Shown one piece after another: positions 8,604 to 17,014 of a stretch of DNA of 64,000 nucleotides (positions are counted from its first letter, which is position 1; each line of letters starts with the position of its first letter). The notes below the pieces were generated by a model, which made no database searches, had not been told where the DNA came from, and saw nothing but the letters and a program-made list of their open reading frames with translations. This stretch comes from Rhizobium bangladeshense (GTDB lineage: Bacteria > Pseudomonadota > Alphaproteobacteria > Rhizobiales > Rhizobiaceae). The stretch is taken from the NCBI RefSeq assembly GCF_001662075.1, contig NZ_LYPL01000018.1:1-64000 (forward strand), written 5' to 3'. The translations under genes and the position numbers were made by a program.

Positions 8604-9452
8604 ATGGATACTTCAGCCTTCACTGACGTTTTCGACGAATGGACGGACTCCGCGCTCGAATGGGTGAGCGACAATGGAGAGTTTCTCTTCGAGTATATCA
8701 GACAGGTTCTGGAAGGTCTCTATGATGGGATCCTCTGGCTCCTGGAGCTTCCGCCCTTCTACGTCGTCGCTCTGGTCGTGGCGCTGATCGGCTGGCGGCT
8801 GGTCAATGTCTGGTTTGCGCTGCTCAGCGGCATCGCCCTGGCGCTTTGTTTTTCGATGGGGCTCTGGCCGGAGACGATGAGCACTCTGGCCCTGGTGCTG
8901 ACCGCGACTGCGATCGCCCTGGCGATCGGTATTCCGATCGGTATCGCCGCCGGCTTCTTCACCGCGCTCGATCGCTTCATGGAGCCGGGCCTCGATCTGA
9001 TCCAGACGCTTCCGCCCTACATCTACCTGCTGCCGGCGATTGCCCTGCTCGGCTACGGGCCGGCGACGGCGCTGATCGCGACCGTGATCGTCGCGGTGCC
9101 GCCGGCAATCCGGCTGACCTCGCTTGGTATCCGCATGACGCCCAAGGAATTCATCGAACTTGGAGAGGCGCTCGGGATGACGCCGGCAAAGATGTTCTTC
9201 AAGATCCGTCTTCCCTTTGCGCTGCCGAGCATTATGGCAGGCATCAACCAGAGCCTGATGATGGCCTTCGGCATGGTGGTCATCGCCGGCATCGTCGGCT
9301 CCGGCGGGCTCGGAGAGACGATCTATGGCGCGATCAGGACGCTCGATATCGCGACCTCGATCAATGCAGCAATTGCAATCGTGGTACTGACCATGGTGAT
9401 TGACCGGATAACCCAGAGTGCTGCCCGCCTGGGAACAGGGAGGAAGTCATGA
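8604..9452 (+). CDS. Betaine-type ABC transporter permease (ProW family), first of two
   Basis: The 282-residue inner-membrane protein has a soluble N-terminal stretch of about 45 residues followed by roughly six hydrophobic segments. The cytoplasmic EAA-type loop that contacts the ATPase is visible in ELGEALGMTPAKMFF. The GIVGSGGLGETIY motif near the C-terminus is typical of ProW. It lies 21 bases after the ATPase gene and overlaps the second permease by four bases. Two related permease genes instead of one suggest a heterodimeric channel. Confidence 0.9.
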   Translation: MDTSAFTDVFDEWTDSALEWVSDNGEFLFEYIRQVLEGLYDGILWLLELPPFYVVALVVALIGWRLVNVWFALLSGIALALCFSMGLWPETMSTLALVLTATAIALAIGIPIGIAAGFFTALDRFMEPGLDLIQTLPPYIYLLPAIALLGYGPATALIATVIVAVPPAIRLTSLGIRMTPKEFIELGEALGMTPAKMFFKIRLPFALPSIMAGINQSLMMAFGMVVIAGIVGSGGLGETIYGAIRTLDIATSINAAIAIVVLTMVIDRITQSAARLGTGRKS

Positions 9453-10300
9453 ATCCTGCGGACCTGCAATTTTCGCCGGGCGCTTTCCTGGCTCCGGCCG
9501 TCGATTGGCTCAACACCAACCTTCATCCGCTGTTTGCGGCGATCAGTACTGTCGTCGAAGCAGTCCTTTCGGCAATCGAGGCGGCGCTTCTCTTCGTGCC
9601 TCCCTTTGCGCTGATCGCGATCGTCGTCGTCCTGGCGTTCTTCGCCGTCAGCCTGCGCGCCGCCATCCTTGCCGGCCTTTGCCTCGGTTTCTGCCTTCTT
9701 GTCGGGCTGTGGACGGCATCGATGCAGACGCTCGCGCTGGTCACCGTCGCCGTCATGATTTCCGTGCTGATCGCCTTCCCGATCGGCGTGCTCTGCTCGC
9801 GCTATAAGACGCTGGAGGCCGTGGTTCGCCCGATCCTCGACGTGATGCAGACCGTGCCGCCATGGGTCTATCTCATTCCGGCGGTGATGATCTTCAGCCT
9901 CGGACGGGTGCCGGCCATCATCGCCACCATCGTCTATGGCATTCCACCGATGCTGCGCCTGACGACGCTCGCCTTCAACCAGGTGCCGAAGGTGTTCATC
10001 GAGCTCGGCAGCGCCATCGGCGCACCGCCTCGCTCGATCCTCTGGAAGATCGAGATCCCGCTCGCCAAGCAGACGCTGCTCGTCGGGCTCAACCAGTGCA
10101 TCCTTCTGTCGCTCGCGATGGTGGTGCTCGCCGGACTCGTCGGCGCAGGCGGTCTCGGCGCGGAAGTGACGCGCGGCCTGACGCGCATGGAGATGGGGCT
10201 TGGCCTCCGGGCCGGCCTTGCGATCGTCGCGGTCGCTCTTCTGCTCGACCGGCTGTCGCGCGGCCTGCTCGATCGCGGCGGGATGCCCAAGGCGAGGTGA
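9449..10300 (+). CDS. Betaine-type ABC transporter permease (ProW family), second of two
   Basis: The 283-residue protein is homologous to the preceding permease: a short polar N-terminus, about six membrane segments, the EAA-type loop (ELGSAIGAPPRSILWKIE) and GLVGAGGLGAEV near the end. It starts at an ATG that overlaps the previous stop, with GGGAGGAAG upstream. The pair probably assembles as a heterodimer with the ATPase. The racemase-like gene starts 16 bases later in the same operon. Confidence 0.9.
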   Translation: MNPADLQFSPGAFLAPAVDWLNTNLHPLFAAISTVVEAVLSAIEAALLFVPPFALIAIVVVLAFFAVSLRAAILAGLCLGFCLLVGLWTASMQTLALVTVAVMISVLIAFPIGVLCSRYKTLEAVVRPILDVMQTVPPWVYLIPAVMIFSLGRVPAIIATIVYGIPPMLRLTTLAFNQVPKVFIELGSAIGAPPRSILWKIEIPLAKQTLLVGLNQCILLSLAMVVLAGLVGAGGLGAEVTRGLTRMEMGLGLRAGLAIVAVALLLDRLSRGLLDRGGMPKAR

Positions 10301-10316
10301 GCAAGGATATCATTGG

Positions 10317-11315
10317 ATGAAAAACAGCTTCTTCTGCATCGATGCGCATACCTGCGGTAACCCTGTTCGTCTCGTCGCCGGCGGCGGGCCGTTGCTTCCG
10401 CACGCGCCGATCAGCGAGCGCCGGGAGATATTCCTCCGTGACCATGACTGGGTTCGCAAGGCACTGATGTTCGAGCCGAGGGGCCATGACATCATGTCGG
10501 GCTCGATCATCTATCCGGCCTATCGGGACGATTGCGATTTCGCCGTGCTGTTCATCGAGGTGAGCGGCTGTCTGCCGATGTGCGGCGCCGGCACAATCGG
10601 CACCGTGACCGCCGCCATAGAGGAAGGGCTGGTCAAGCCGCGTGAGCCCGGAAGAGTCGCCATCGAAACGCCGGCGGGCAGGGTCGACGTCACTTACGAG
10701 GAGAAGGACGGCTACGTCGATTCCGTTCGTCTCCACAATGTCGCGAGTTACCTTCATGAGAGTGATGTCGAGGTGGATGTGCCCGGAATTGGCCGTCTGC
10801 GCGTCGATATTTCCTATGGCGGCAACTATTATGCGGTCGTCGAGCCGCAGGAGAACTGGAGCGGGCTCGAGGACATGAGCGCCTCCGACATCGTCGCCTG
10901 CAGCCAGAGGCTCAGGGCGGCACTTGCCGGCATCTGCAATCCCGTTCACCCCGACGATGCCAGGATCTCGGGCGTGCATCACGCGATCTGGTGCGATCGT
11001 CCCATCAACGACGTGTCGGACGGACGCTGCGCGGTCTTCTACGGCGAGAAGGCGATAGATCGCTCGCCGGGCGGAACCGGCACATCCGCGCGCATGGCGC
11101 AGCTGCATGGCAAGGGACGGCTTACCGTCGGATCGAGCTATCGTCATGAAAGCCTGATCGGAACCATCTTCGAGGGCCGGGTGGAAGCCGAGGCAAACAT
11201 CGGACCTTATCGCGGGATTCTGCCGAGTATCGGCGGCTGGGCGAGGGTCATCGGCCACAACACCATTTTTGTTGACCATCGCGACCCTCTAGCGCACGGT
11301 TTTCAGATCAGATGA
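10317..11315 (+). CDS. Proline racemase / hydroxyproline epimerase family protein with altered catalytic residues
   Basis: The 332-residue protein has the two-domain proline-racemase fold signature (FFCIDAHTCGNPVRLV at the start; MCGAGTIGTVT; DRSPGGTGTSARMAQ). In known 4-hydroxyproline epimerases both catalytic residues are cysteines, in MCGHG and SPCGTG. Here the first is kept (Cys89) but the following His is Ala91, and the second Cys is Gly252. 3-Hydroxyproline dehydratases carry Thr at the second site, so this is neither classical form. I chose the ATG at 10317, 16 bases after the permease stop, because it begins exactly at the conserved domain. It may be a dehydratase, an epimerase with changed chemistry, or a binding protein. 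Confidence 0.85.
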   Translation: MKNSFFCIDAHTCGNPVRLVAGGGPLLPHAPISERREIFLRDHDWVRKALMFEPRGHDIMSGSIIYPAYRDDCDFAVLFIEVSGCLPMCGAGTIGTVTAAIEEGLVKPREPGRVAIETPAGRVDVTYEEKDGYVDSVRLHNVASYLHESDVEVDVPGIGRLRVDISYGGNYYAVVEPQENWSGLEDMSASDIVACSQRLRAALAGICNPVHPDDARISGVHHAIWCDRPINDVSDGRCAVFYGEKAIDRSPGGTGTSARMAQLHGKGRLTVGSSYRHESLIGTIFEGRVEAEANIGPYRGILPSIGGWARVIGHNTIFVDHRDPLAHGFQIR

Positions 11316-12358
11316 GCGCATTCAGGAACGGTGATGAGATGACAATGCGACCTGGGCAGCATCGGCAGGCAGACGGCGCCGCGAAACCCGCTGCCCGGCT
11401 CAAGGTCGGGTTTGTTCTGTCGCGATCGTTCACGCTGTCGGCCTTCGCGCTGTTCGTGGACACGCTGCGGCTTGCCAGCGACGAGCAGGATCGTTCCGGA
11501 CGAGTGCTTGCCGATTGGCAGGTGATCGGCAGCACGCGGCATCTGATCACCTCGAGCTGCGGCGTCCAGGTCGCTCCGACGTCGGATTTCGTCGACCCCA
11601 CCCGGTTCGACTACATCGCCGTCGTCGGCGGCCTTCTGAGCGTGGAAAACCCCGTCGATCAGCAGACCATCACCTTCCTCAAGCAGGCGGATGCCAAGAA
11701 GGTGCCGCTGATCGGCGTCTGCACCGGTACGTTCATTCTTGCCGCCGCGGGCCTGATGAAGCGGCATGAATCCTGCGTCAGCTGGCTGCATTACAAGGAG
11801 TATCGCGAGCGCTTCCCCGACCTCAGCGTTCGCTCGGACCGGCTTTTCAATCTCGATCGCCAGCGCGGATCCTGCGCCGGCGGCAGCAGCAGCGCCGATA
11901 TGGCGGCCCTGCTGGTCAGGAAATACATCAGCCGCGATGCGGAACGAAACGCGCTTGAAGTGCTGCAGATCGAGAAGGCTCGCGCTCCGGCGGACATTCA
12001 GCCCCGGCGTCCGCTCTACGACGATTACGACGATGCGCGCGTCAAGGCGGCGATGATCACCATGGAGCAGTTCGTCGACGGCAGCATGCCGATCGAGAAA
12101 CTCGCCGCCATGGTCGGGCTCTCCAGGCGGCAGCTGGAGAGGATCTTCATCGAGAAGACGGGAATGTCGCCCGCCAAGGCCTATAATCGTGTCCGCATGG
12201 AGCGGGCAAAATCGATCCTCGCCCAGTCGAAGGCGCCGCTGATCGAGATCGCGCTGGATGTCGGCTTCGAAAACGCCTCGCAATTCACGAGGACGTTCAA
12301 GCGTACATTCGGGCAGACGCCCTCGCAGCATCGCGCGGCCGCTGCGAGAGCGCACTGA
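11312..12358 (+). CDS. GlxA-type transcriptional regulator (DJ-1/PfpI-like domain plus AraC HTH), GbdR-like
   Basis: The 348-residue protein has an N-terminal class I amidotransferase-like domain (about 30-195), with the nucleophile-elbow cysteine at Cys137 in GVCTGTF, and a C-terminal AraC/XylS double helix-turn-helix (about 245-340). This is the layout of GbdR, the regulator of glycine-betaine catabolism in Pseudomonas, which fits the neighbouring GbcAB-type genes. The start at 11312 overlaps the racemase-like stop; an ATG at 11339 is an alternative. It ends three bases before the convergent M24 gene. The inducer is presumably a betaine or a demethylation intermediate. Confidence 0.85.
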   Translation: MSAFRNGDEMTMRPGQHRQADGAAKPAARLKVGFVLSRSFTLSAFALFVDTLRLASDEQDRSGRVLADWQVIGSTRHLITSSCGVQVAPTSDFVDPTRFDYIAVVGGLLSVENPVDQQTITFLKQADAKKVPLIGVCTGTFILAAAGLMKRHESCVSWLHYKEYRERFPDLSVRSDRLFNLDRQRGSCAGGSSSADMAALLVRKYISRDAERNALEVLQIEKARAPADIQPRRPLYDDYDDARVKAAMITMEQFVDGSMPIEKLAAMVGLSRRQLERIFIEKTGMSPAKAYNRVRMERAKSILAQSKAPLIEIALDVGFENASQFTRTFKRTFGQTPSQHRAAAARAH

Positions 12359-12361
12359 GTT

Positions 12362-13642
12362 TCAGATTTCTTCCCAGGGAAAGCTGTCCAGCCGCTCGGC
12401 GCCCTTTGCCGTGATCAGCGCCTGGGTCTCCAGTTTGATGCTTTCGGAGCCGGCCTCGGCGATCAGGCTTTCGACATTGAGCACCATACCTTCCTCGATG
12501 ATGCCGCTGAAATCGGGATCGAAATCCGGATGCAGCAGGACACCGGGCCACTCATCCGCCATGCCGGTTCCGTGCAGGGCGAGCGTATAGCGATAAGGCT
12601 GGTATTTCTCCGGAATCCGCCACGACAACTCGTTGAACTCGCCGAAGGTCATTCCCGGCTTGATGACCGAAAGATTGTGCTCGATCTGATCCCTGGCCGC
12701 CGCGTAAAGCTCCTTCTGGTTGGCGTTCATGGCGACGCGGCCCGCCGTCCATGAGCGCGAGAGATCCGCGCAATAGCCGTAGGGGCCGATCATGTCGGTA
12801 TCGAAGGAAATCATCTCGCCGCGCCTGATGACGTAATCCGAACATTCCTGATACCAGGGATTGGTTCTCGGACCCGCGGTCAAGAGCTTGGTTTCGAGCC
12901 ATTCGCCGCCGCTGCGCGCATTTTCGAAGTGAAGCTCGGCCCAGATCTCGCGCTCGGTGCGGCCGGGCTCGGAAATCTCGTACATCCGCGCCATGCCTGC
13001 TTCGCAGACGCGGATCGTCCACCGCATCAGCTCGATTTCCGCGGCGCTCTTGATCGACCGAGCCCGCTCGGCCAGTTCCTGGCCGTCGAGCAGCGTCAAT
13101 CCGCGTTCCCTGAGTTCGAAAGCGCCTGACGGTTCGAGCCTGTCCACCGCCAAGCGCCTGTTGCCGCCATTGCCGGTGACGAGGGCCGCGATCTCGTCGG
13201 CCCAGGCTTTCATGCGCGGCTCCATGAGGTTTCCCGCCGTGAAGAATATCCACGACTTCGCTGGCCGGACCTCGTCGATGCCGGACAGTCCCTCATTGAC
13301 GTGTTCGGCGCCTTCGAATTCGAAGAGGATCGCCGGACCGTCGGCGAGGATCAGGGCGTAGCGCGACGGATTGTGCATCGTCCAGATGCTCATATTCGAG
13401 GAATCGAAAGCATAGCGGATGTTGACGGGATCGTAGAGCAGCAGGGCACCGCAATCCCATTCACGCATCTTTAGGCGCAGCCGCTCCAGCCGGTAGCGGC
13501 GCGCCCGGTCGAGCGTTGCGGCCGGCACGGGGCTGATGAGCGGCCGGTCGGCTCCCTCGGGGTTGAGATAGGCCTGCTTTCTCTCGTCCTTGAAGACGGT
13601 CGAGCCGGACGGCTCGGTGGAACAGCTTTCGTCTCGCAGCAT
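12362..13642 (-). CDS. M24-family metallopeptidase-like protein resembling DMSP lyase DddP
   Basis: The 426-residue protein has the creatinase/aminopeptidase (pita-bread) fold. Its C-terminal half shows every metal ligand of the metal-dependent members: Asp281, Asp283, Asp293, His357, Glu391 and Glu405. The text around them (RTNPWYQEC, SFDTDMIGPYG, LHGTGMADEWP) is strikingly like DddP, the dimethylsulfoniopropionate lyase. Tyr352, His357 and Asp363 have the same spacing as the DddP residues I recall as Tyr366, His371 and Asp377. I chose the ATG at 13642, which follows AGGAAGGA. The next genes upstream on this strand are the Rieske pair and the transporter is a betaine type, so a betaine or sulfonium substrate is likely. 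Confidence 0.8.
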   Translation of the reverse strand: MLRDESCSTEPSGSTVFKDERKQAYLNPEGADRPLISPVPAATLDRARRYRLERLRLKMREWDCGALLLYDPVNIRYAFDSSNMSIWTMHNPSRYALILADGPAILFEFEGAEHVNEGLSGIDEVRPAKSWIFFTAGNLMEPRMKAWADEIAALVTGNGGNRRLAVDRLEPSGAFELRERGLTLLDGQELAERARSIKSAAEIELMRWTIRVCEAGMARMYEISEPGRTEREIWAELHFENARSGGEWLETKLLTAGPRTNPWYQECSDYVIRRGEMISFDTDMIGPYGYCADLSRSWTAGRVAMNANQKELYAAARDQIEHNLSVIKPGMTFGEFNELSWRIPEKYQPYRYTLALHGTGMADEWPGVLLHPDFDPDFSGIIEEGMVLNVESLIAEAGSESIKLETQALITAKGAERLDSFPWEEI

Positions 13643-13683
13643 TCGAGACAATCCTTCCTGTTCGTGAGGTGGGTGGGCGGCGC

Positions 13684-14772
13684 TTAGCGCTCGATGACGA
13701 GATCGCTGAGCGGCTTGGAGCAGCATGGCAGGAAGAAACCGGCGTCGATTTCCCGCTGGCGGATCCCGCCATTATGGTCCATCTCCACCGAGCCGGAGAC
13801 AAGCTTCGACTTGCAGGTCCCGCAGACGCCGTTCGAGCAGGAGGAGGGCAGGCGGACGCTGCCTTTCTTTGCCGCTGAAAGCACGGTCTGGTCTGCGGGG
13901 ACTTCCAACGTCTTGTTCTGTTTCGAAAATTCGACCTGGAAAGTCCTCGTCGCCGGCTGTGCTTCGACGTCGAGGCCTGGTTCGTCAATGACCGCGGCGT
14001 CGAAGCTCTCTTCGATATAGTTTTCTGCCGGGAGGCCGAGAGCAGCCGTGATCGAACGAGCGGCTGCCATGAACGGCGCGGGACCGCAGCACATGACGAC
14101 ACGTTCGGCGATGTCGGGAACGGCAAGCTTGAGGAATTCCGGCGAGATCCGGCCGGTCAGCCCTGGCCATGATAATTCGCCGGCGACCGTCTCGGGAAGA
14201 AACTGGAGACGCAGTCCCTTCATCCTCATTGCGAGCCCCGAAAGGTCATGGCGAAAGATCAGATCGGCAGGCGTTCTCGCTGCGTGCAGGAAGACGATGT
14301 CCGACGCTTCGTAGCGGTCCGCCAGGTCACGTGTGATCGACATGACAGGCGTGATGCCCGAGCCTCCGGAGAGCAGCAGAAGCTTGATCTTCTCGCCCTT
14401 GGGCCGGATGAAATGACCAAGCGGTCCCTGACCCTTGACGGTCATGCCTGGTGCCATATGGTCGTGGAGCCAGTTCGATATTCTGCCGCCGGGCACGCGC
14501 TTGACCGTCACCGTAAAGGTGTTGCTTCGATGGGGCGACGACGAGATGCTGTAGCACCGCGCCTCGCCATCCGAACCCATCGGGAAGTCGAACAGAAAGT
14601 ACTGGCCGGCATCGAAGTGGAAATGCTTGCCTTCGGGCGACGCGAACGTGAAGCTTTTGACGTCATGCGTCTCCTGATGGACGTCGAGACAGACGAGGGT
14701 CTCGTCAGTCTCCGGATCCCAGACCTGCTGCGCGCTCTGACCTAGGCGCATGGATGTCAGATCAATACCCAT
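13684..14772 (-). CDS. gbcB: Rieske-oxygenase reductase (flavin, NAD, C-terminal 2Fe-2S ferredoxin), GbcB-like
   Basis: The 362-residue protein has a ferredoxin-reductase FAD domain (RCYSISS, 72-78), an NAD domain (GGSGITP, 136-142; CGPAPFM near 229) and a C-terminal plant-type ferredoxin with Cys312, Cys317, Cys320 and Cys350. It moves electrons from NAD(P)H to the Rieske oxygenase encoded just upstream. The ATG at 14772 overlaps the oxygenase stop by 11 bases, implying translational coupling; an ATG at 14751 is possible. Glycine-betaine (GbcB), carnitine and proline-betaine systems all use this arrangement, so the symbol rests on family and context. Confidence 0.88.
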   Translation of the reverse strand: MGIDLTSMRLGQSAQQVWDPETDETLVCLDVHQETHDVKSFTFASPEGKHFHFDAGQYFLFDFPMGSDGEARCYSISSSPHRSNTFTVTVKRVPGGRISNWLHDHMAPGMTVKGQGPLGHFIRPKGEKIKLLLLSGGSGITPVMSITRDLADRYEASDIVFLHAARTPADLIFRHDLSGLAMRMKGLRLQFLPETVAGELSWPGLTGRISPEFLKLAVPDIAERVVMCCGPAPFMAAARSITAALGLPAENYIEESFDAAVIDEPGLDVEAQPATRTFQVEFSKQNKTLEVPADQTVLSAAKKGSVRLPSSCSNGVCGTCKSKLVSGSVEMDHNGGIRQREIDAGFFLPCCSKPLSDLVIER

Positions 14773-16015
14773 GAGCGCGCATCCGGTCGATGTACCAGGT
14801 GGCGAACTTGTCGAGGTTCGTCTCGGAGAAGCGGGAATAGGGCCCCGGCTGATAGGCGGGATCGAGAGCGCCGGCATGGGAGCGGGCGACGAGGTCGGCG
14901 TCCTGATCCGTCGTTGCGACCCAGACATCCGTCAGCTTGTCGAGGTCGTAATCGACCCCTTCGACGGCGTCCTTGTGGACCAGCCACTTGGTCCTGACCA
15001 GCGTCTTGCCGGCCGAAAGCGGGATGACGGTCGCCACGACAGCATGGTCGCCCATGAAATGGTTCCAGCTGTTATGGCCCCAGAGATGCGTGTCGCCGAG
15101 ATCCTTGCGGGTCATCTGCCCGAGGAGCTTGGAAGAGGCGGCGGTGGCGTCATGGGTCTGAGATTCGCCGGCGCCGGCGATGATCAGCCGCTGCGTGCGG
15201 AAGTTCGTGGCGCAGTCGGCGAGCTGCTCGATGGCGGCGGATGGGAAGCCATCGGCTTCCCATGCCTGAGTGCGTTCCTCGTAGAGCCGGAAATGCTCCT
15301 CGGCTTGTTCGCAGTCTTCGGGGCTCAGCGTTTCGGGATCGAAGCCGAAGTCGAGATCGACGAAGGAGACGCAGAGCTCTGGATGGTTCGCGGAGCAATG
15401 ATAGCACTCGCGATTGTTCTCCATCGTCAGCTTCCAGTTGCCGTCCTCGATGACGTCGGTCTGGTGGGCGATCTTGGCATTGCGGATGTCGTAGGGTGCG
15501 AGGCGCTCGACCATCGCCTGCTCGAGAGCGGAAATGTCCTCGGGCGGATTGTCGGACAGGCAGACGTAAATCAAGCCGCCGATTGATTTGAAGGTAACCG
15601 GCTTCAGACCGTGACAGTCCTTGTCGAAATCCTTGCCCATATGGGGGGCATAGCTAAGCTCGCCCGTCAGCTCATAGGTCCAGGTGTGATAGGGACAGAC
15701 GAGCTTCGAAACGATCGTCTTGCCCGGGTTGAGAAGACGGGAGCCGCGATGGCGGCAGACATTGTGCAGCACGCGGATTTCGCCGTCGTCGTCGCGCAGG
15801 AGGATCAGGCTTGTCTTGCCGATGTCGACGACGGTGGCGTCGCCGGGCTCCGGAACATCGCAGTCGAGGCCGACGCAGATCCAGTGCTTGTGGAAGAAGA
15901 CATCGATGTCCGCTTCGAACACGTCTTCGCGGATGTAGAGCCCGGCCGGCAGCGAATGGCCGTCCGGGCGGGAGTCGAGAAGCGCCGAAATGGAAGAAGG
16001 AAGCCTGTTTAGCAT
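14762..16015 (-). CDS. gbcA: Rieske non-haem iron oxygenase, betaine N-demethylase family (GbcA/Stc2-like)
   Basis: The 417-residue oxygenase subunit has the Rieske cluster ligands Cys87-x-His89 and Cys107-x2-His110. The mononuclear iron site has His206 and His211 in the NNRECYHCSANH segment. Glu203 occupies the bridging position that is Asp in ring-hydroxylating enzymes; Glu is usual in the quaternary-amine branch (GbcA, Stc2, CntA). These enzymes oxidatively remove an N-methyl group and release formaldehyde. Glycine betaine and proline betaine are the main candidates, and putA nearby would favour proline betaine. It is divergent from a LysR gene across a 111-base promoter region. Confidence 0.88.
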   Translation of the reverse strand: MLNRLPSSISALLDSRPDGHSLPAGLYIREDVFEADIDVFFHKHWICVGLDCDVPEPGDATVVDIGKTSLILLRDDDGEIRVLHNVCRHRGSRLLNPGKTIVSKLVCPYHTWTYELTGELSYAPHMGKDFDKDCHGLKPVTFKSIGGLIYVCLSDNPPEDISALEQAMVERLAPYDIRNAKIAHQTDVIEDGNWKLTMENNRECYHCSANHPELCVSFVDLDFGFDPETLSPEDCEQAEEHFRLYEERTQAWEADGFPSAAIEQLADCATNFRTQRLIIAGAGESQTHDATAASSKLLGQMTRKDLGDTHLWGHNSWNHFMGDHAVVATVIPLSAGKTLVRTKWLVHKDAVEGVDYDLDKLTDVWVATTDQDADLVARSHAGALDPAYQPGPYSRFSETNLDKFATWYIDRMRAHGY

Positions 16016-16088
16016 GAGAACTCCTTATGTGATAGTTTCCCCAGATTGCTCTCGCAGCGCAGGGCTTTCAACGGCATAAAAAATCAGC

Positions 16089-16113
16089 TTCGCATAAGTT
16101 TTTGTCATGCGAA
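16089..16113. promoter_or_regulatory. Perfect inverted repeat, candidate LysR operator
   Basis: TTCGCAT (16089-16095) and ATGCGAA (16107-16113) are exact inverted copies separated by 11 bases. LysR-type regulators typically bind dyads containing T-N11-A between divergent genes, and this dyad lies between the Rieske oxygenase gene and the lysR gene, 13 bases before the lysR start codon. Autoregulation and control of the oxygenase are inferred from position. Confidence 0.6.
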
Positions 16114-16126
16114 TAGGAGTCTCGTG

Positions 16127-17014
16127 ATGCAATTTCGAAGACGGCTGCCGTCACTGACGGCGCTGGTGACGCTGGAAGCGGTGTTGCGCAGGAAGAGTTT
16201 CACCCTGGCGGCGACAGAGCTCGGCGTCACTCAGGCGGCCGTCAGCCGGCAGATTGCATCGCTGGAGGAGGAGCTCGACCAGCCGCTGTTCCTGCGCAAG
16301 CACCGGGCGATCGAGCCGACGCCGGCCTGCGTCAGCCTCGGCGCGACACTGGCGAAGAGTTTCGCCGATATCGCCGAGAGCGTGGAAGCAATCCAGTCGC
16401 GCAGCCAGGACGTGGTGACGATCGGCGCGACCGTCGCGTTCTCTTCTTTCTGGCTGCTGCCGCGGCTGGCCGAATTCCGCCGGGCCAATCCCGGCATTCT
16501 GGTGCGGGTGATATCCCAGGATAACCCGATCACTCTGGACGACGGGGAGATCGACGTGGCGATCCGATACGGCGTGCCGCCCTTCAGCGATGGAACCGTC
16601 ATCGCCTCGCGCGGCGACGTCGTCTGCCCCGTCTGCTCTCCCGACCACCTCCGACGCCGGGGAAGTGGCCCGCTCGGCCCCGCCGACGAATTCATCGAAA
16701 CGGATGTTCTCGATCGCTCCTGGTATGGCTGGGCGCAATGGGTGTCGCTGACCGGCGGCGATGTCGAGATCAAGCCGTCGCTTCGCTTCAACCATTACAC
16801 CGAAAGCATCGGGGCTGCGCGCGCGGGGCAGGGGATCGCTCTTGGTTGGCGCATGCTGATCGGCACCTTCCTGGAGGACGGAACCCTGGTGCCCGTCTCG
16901 GAAACCGAACTTGCCGCCGAAGGCCGCTACAACGTGATCGTGCCGATCAAAGCCAAGCGCAGCAATGCGCGCGATCTCGCCGCCGCCTGGCTGACGGCAT
17001 CGTTGCACGGTTGA
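16127..17014 (+). CDS. LysR-family transcriptional regulator
   Basis: The 295-residue protein has an N-terminal winged helix (about residues 5-65; FTLAATELGVTQAAVSRQIASLEEEL is the recognition part) and a C-terminal periplasmic-binding-like effector domain. It resembles GcvA-type LysR proteins that control amino-acid and betaine genes. I chose the ATG at 16127 because TAGGAG lies eight bases upstream and the domain begins there; a longer frame would run across the operator. It is divergent from the Rieske oxygenase gene and ends one base before the convergent acyltransferase gene. Confidence 0.9.
   Translation: MQFRRRLPSLTALVTLEAVLRRKSFTLAATELGVTQAAVSRQIASLEEELDQPLFLRKHRAIEPTPACVSLGATLAKSFADIAESVEAIQSRSQDVVTIGATVAFSSFWLLPRLAEFRRANPGILVRVISQDNPITLDDGEIDVAIRYGVPPFSDGTVIASRGDVVCPVCSPDHLRRRGSGPLGPADEFIETDVLDRSWYGWAQWVSLTGGDVEIKPSLRFNHYTESIGAARAGQGIALGWRMLIGTFLEDGTLVPVSETELAAEGRYNVIVPIKAKRSNARDLAAAWLTASLHG

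Noticed and set aside
10317..11315. Possibility that the racemase-like gene is a pseudogene because of its changed active site
   Set aside because: The frame is full length, fits its operon spacing and keeps all other family motifs. Decay would rarely change only the two catalytic motifs.
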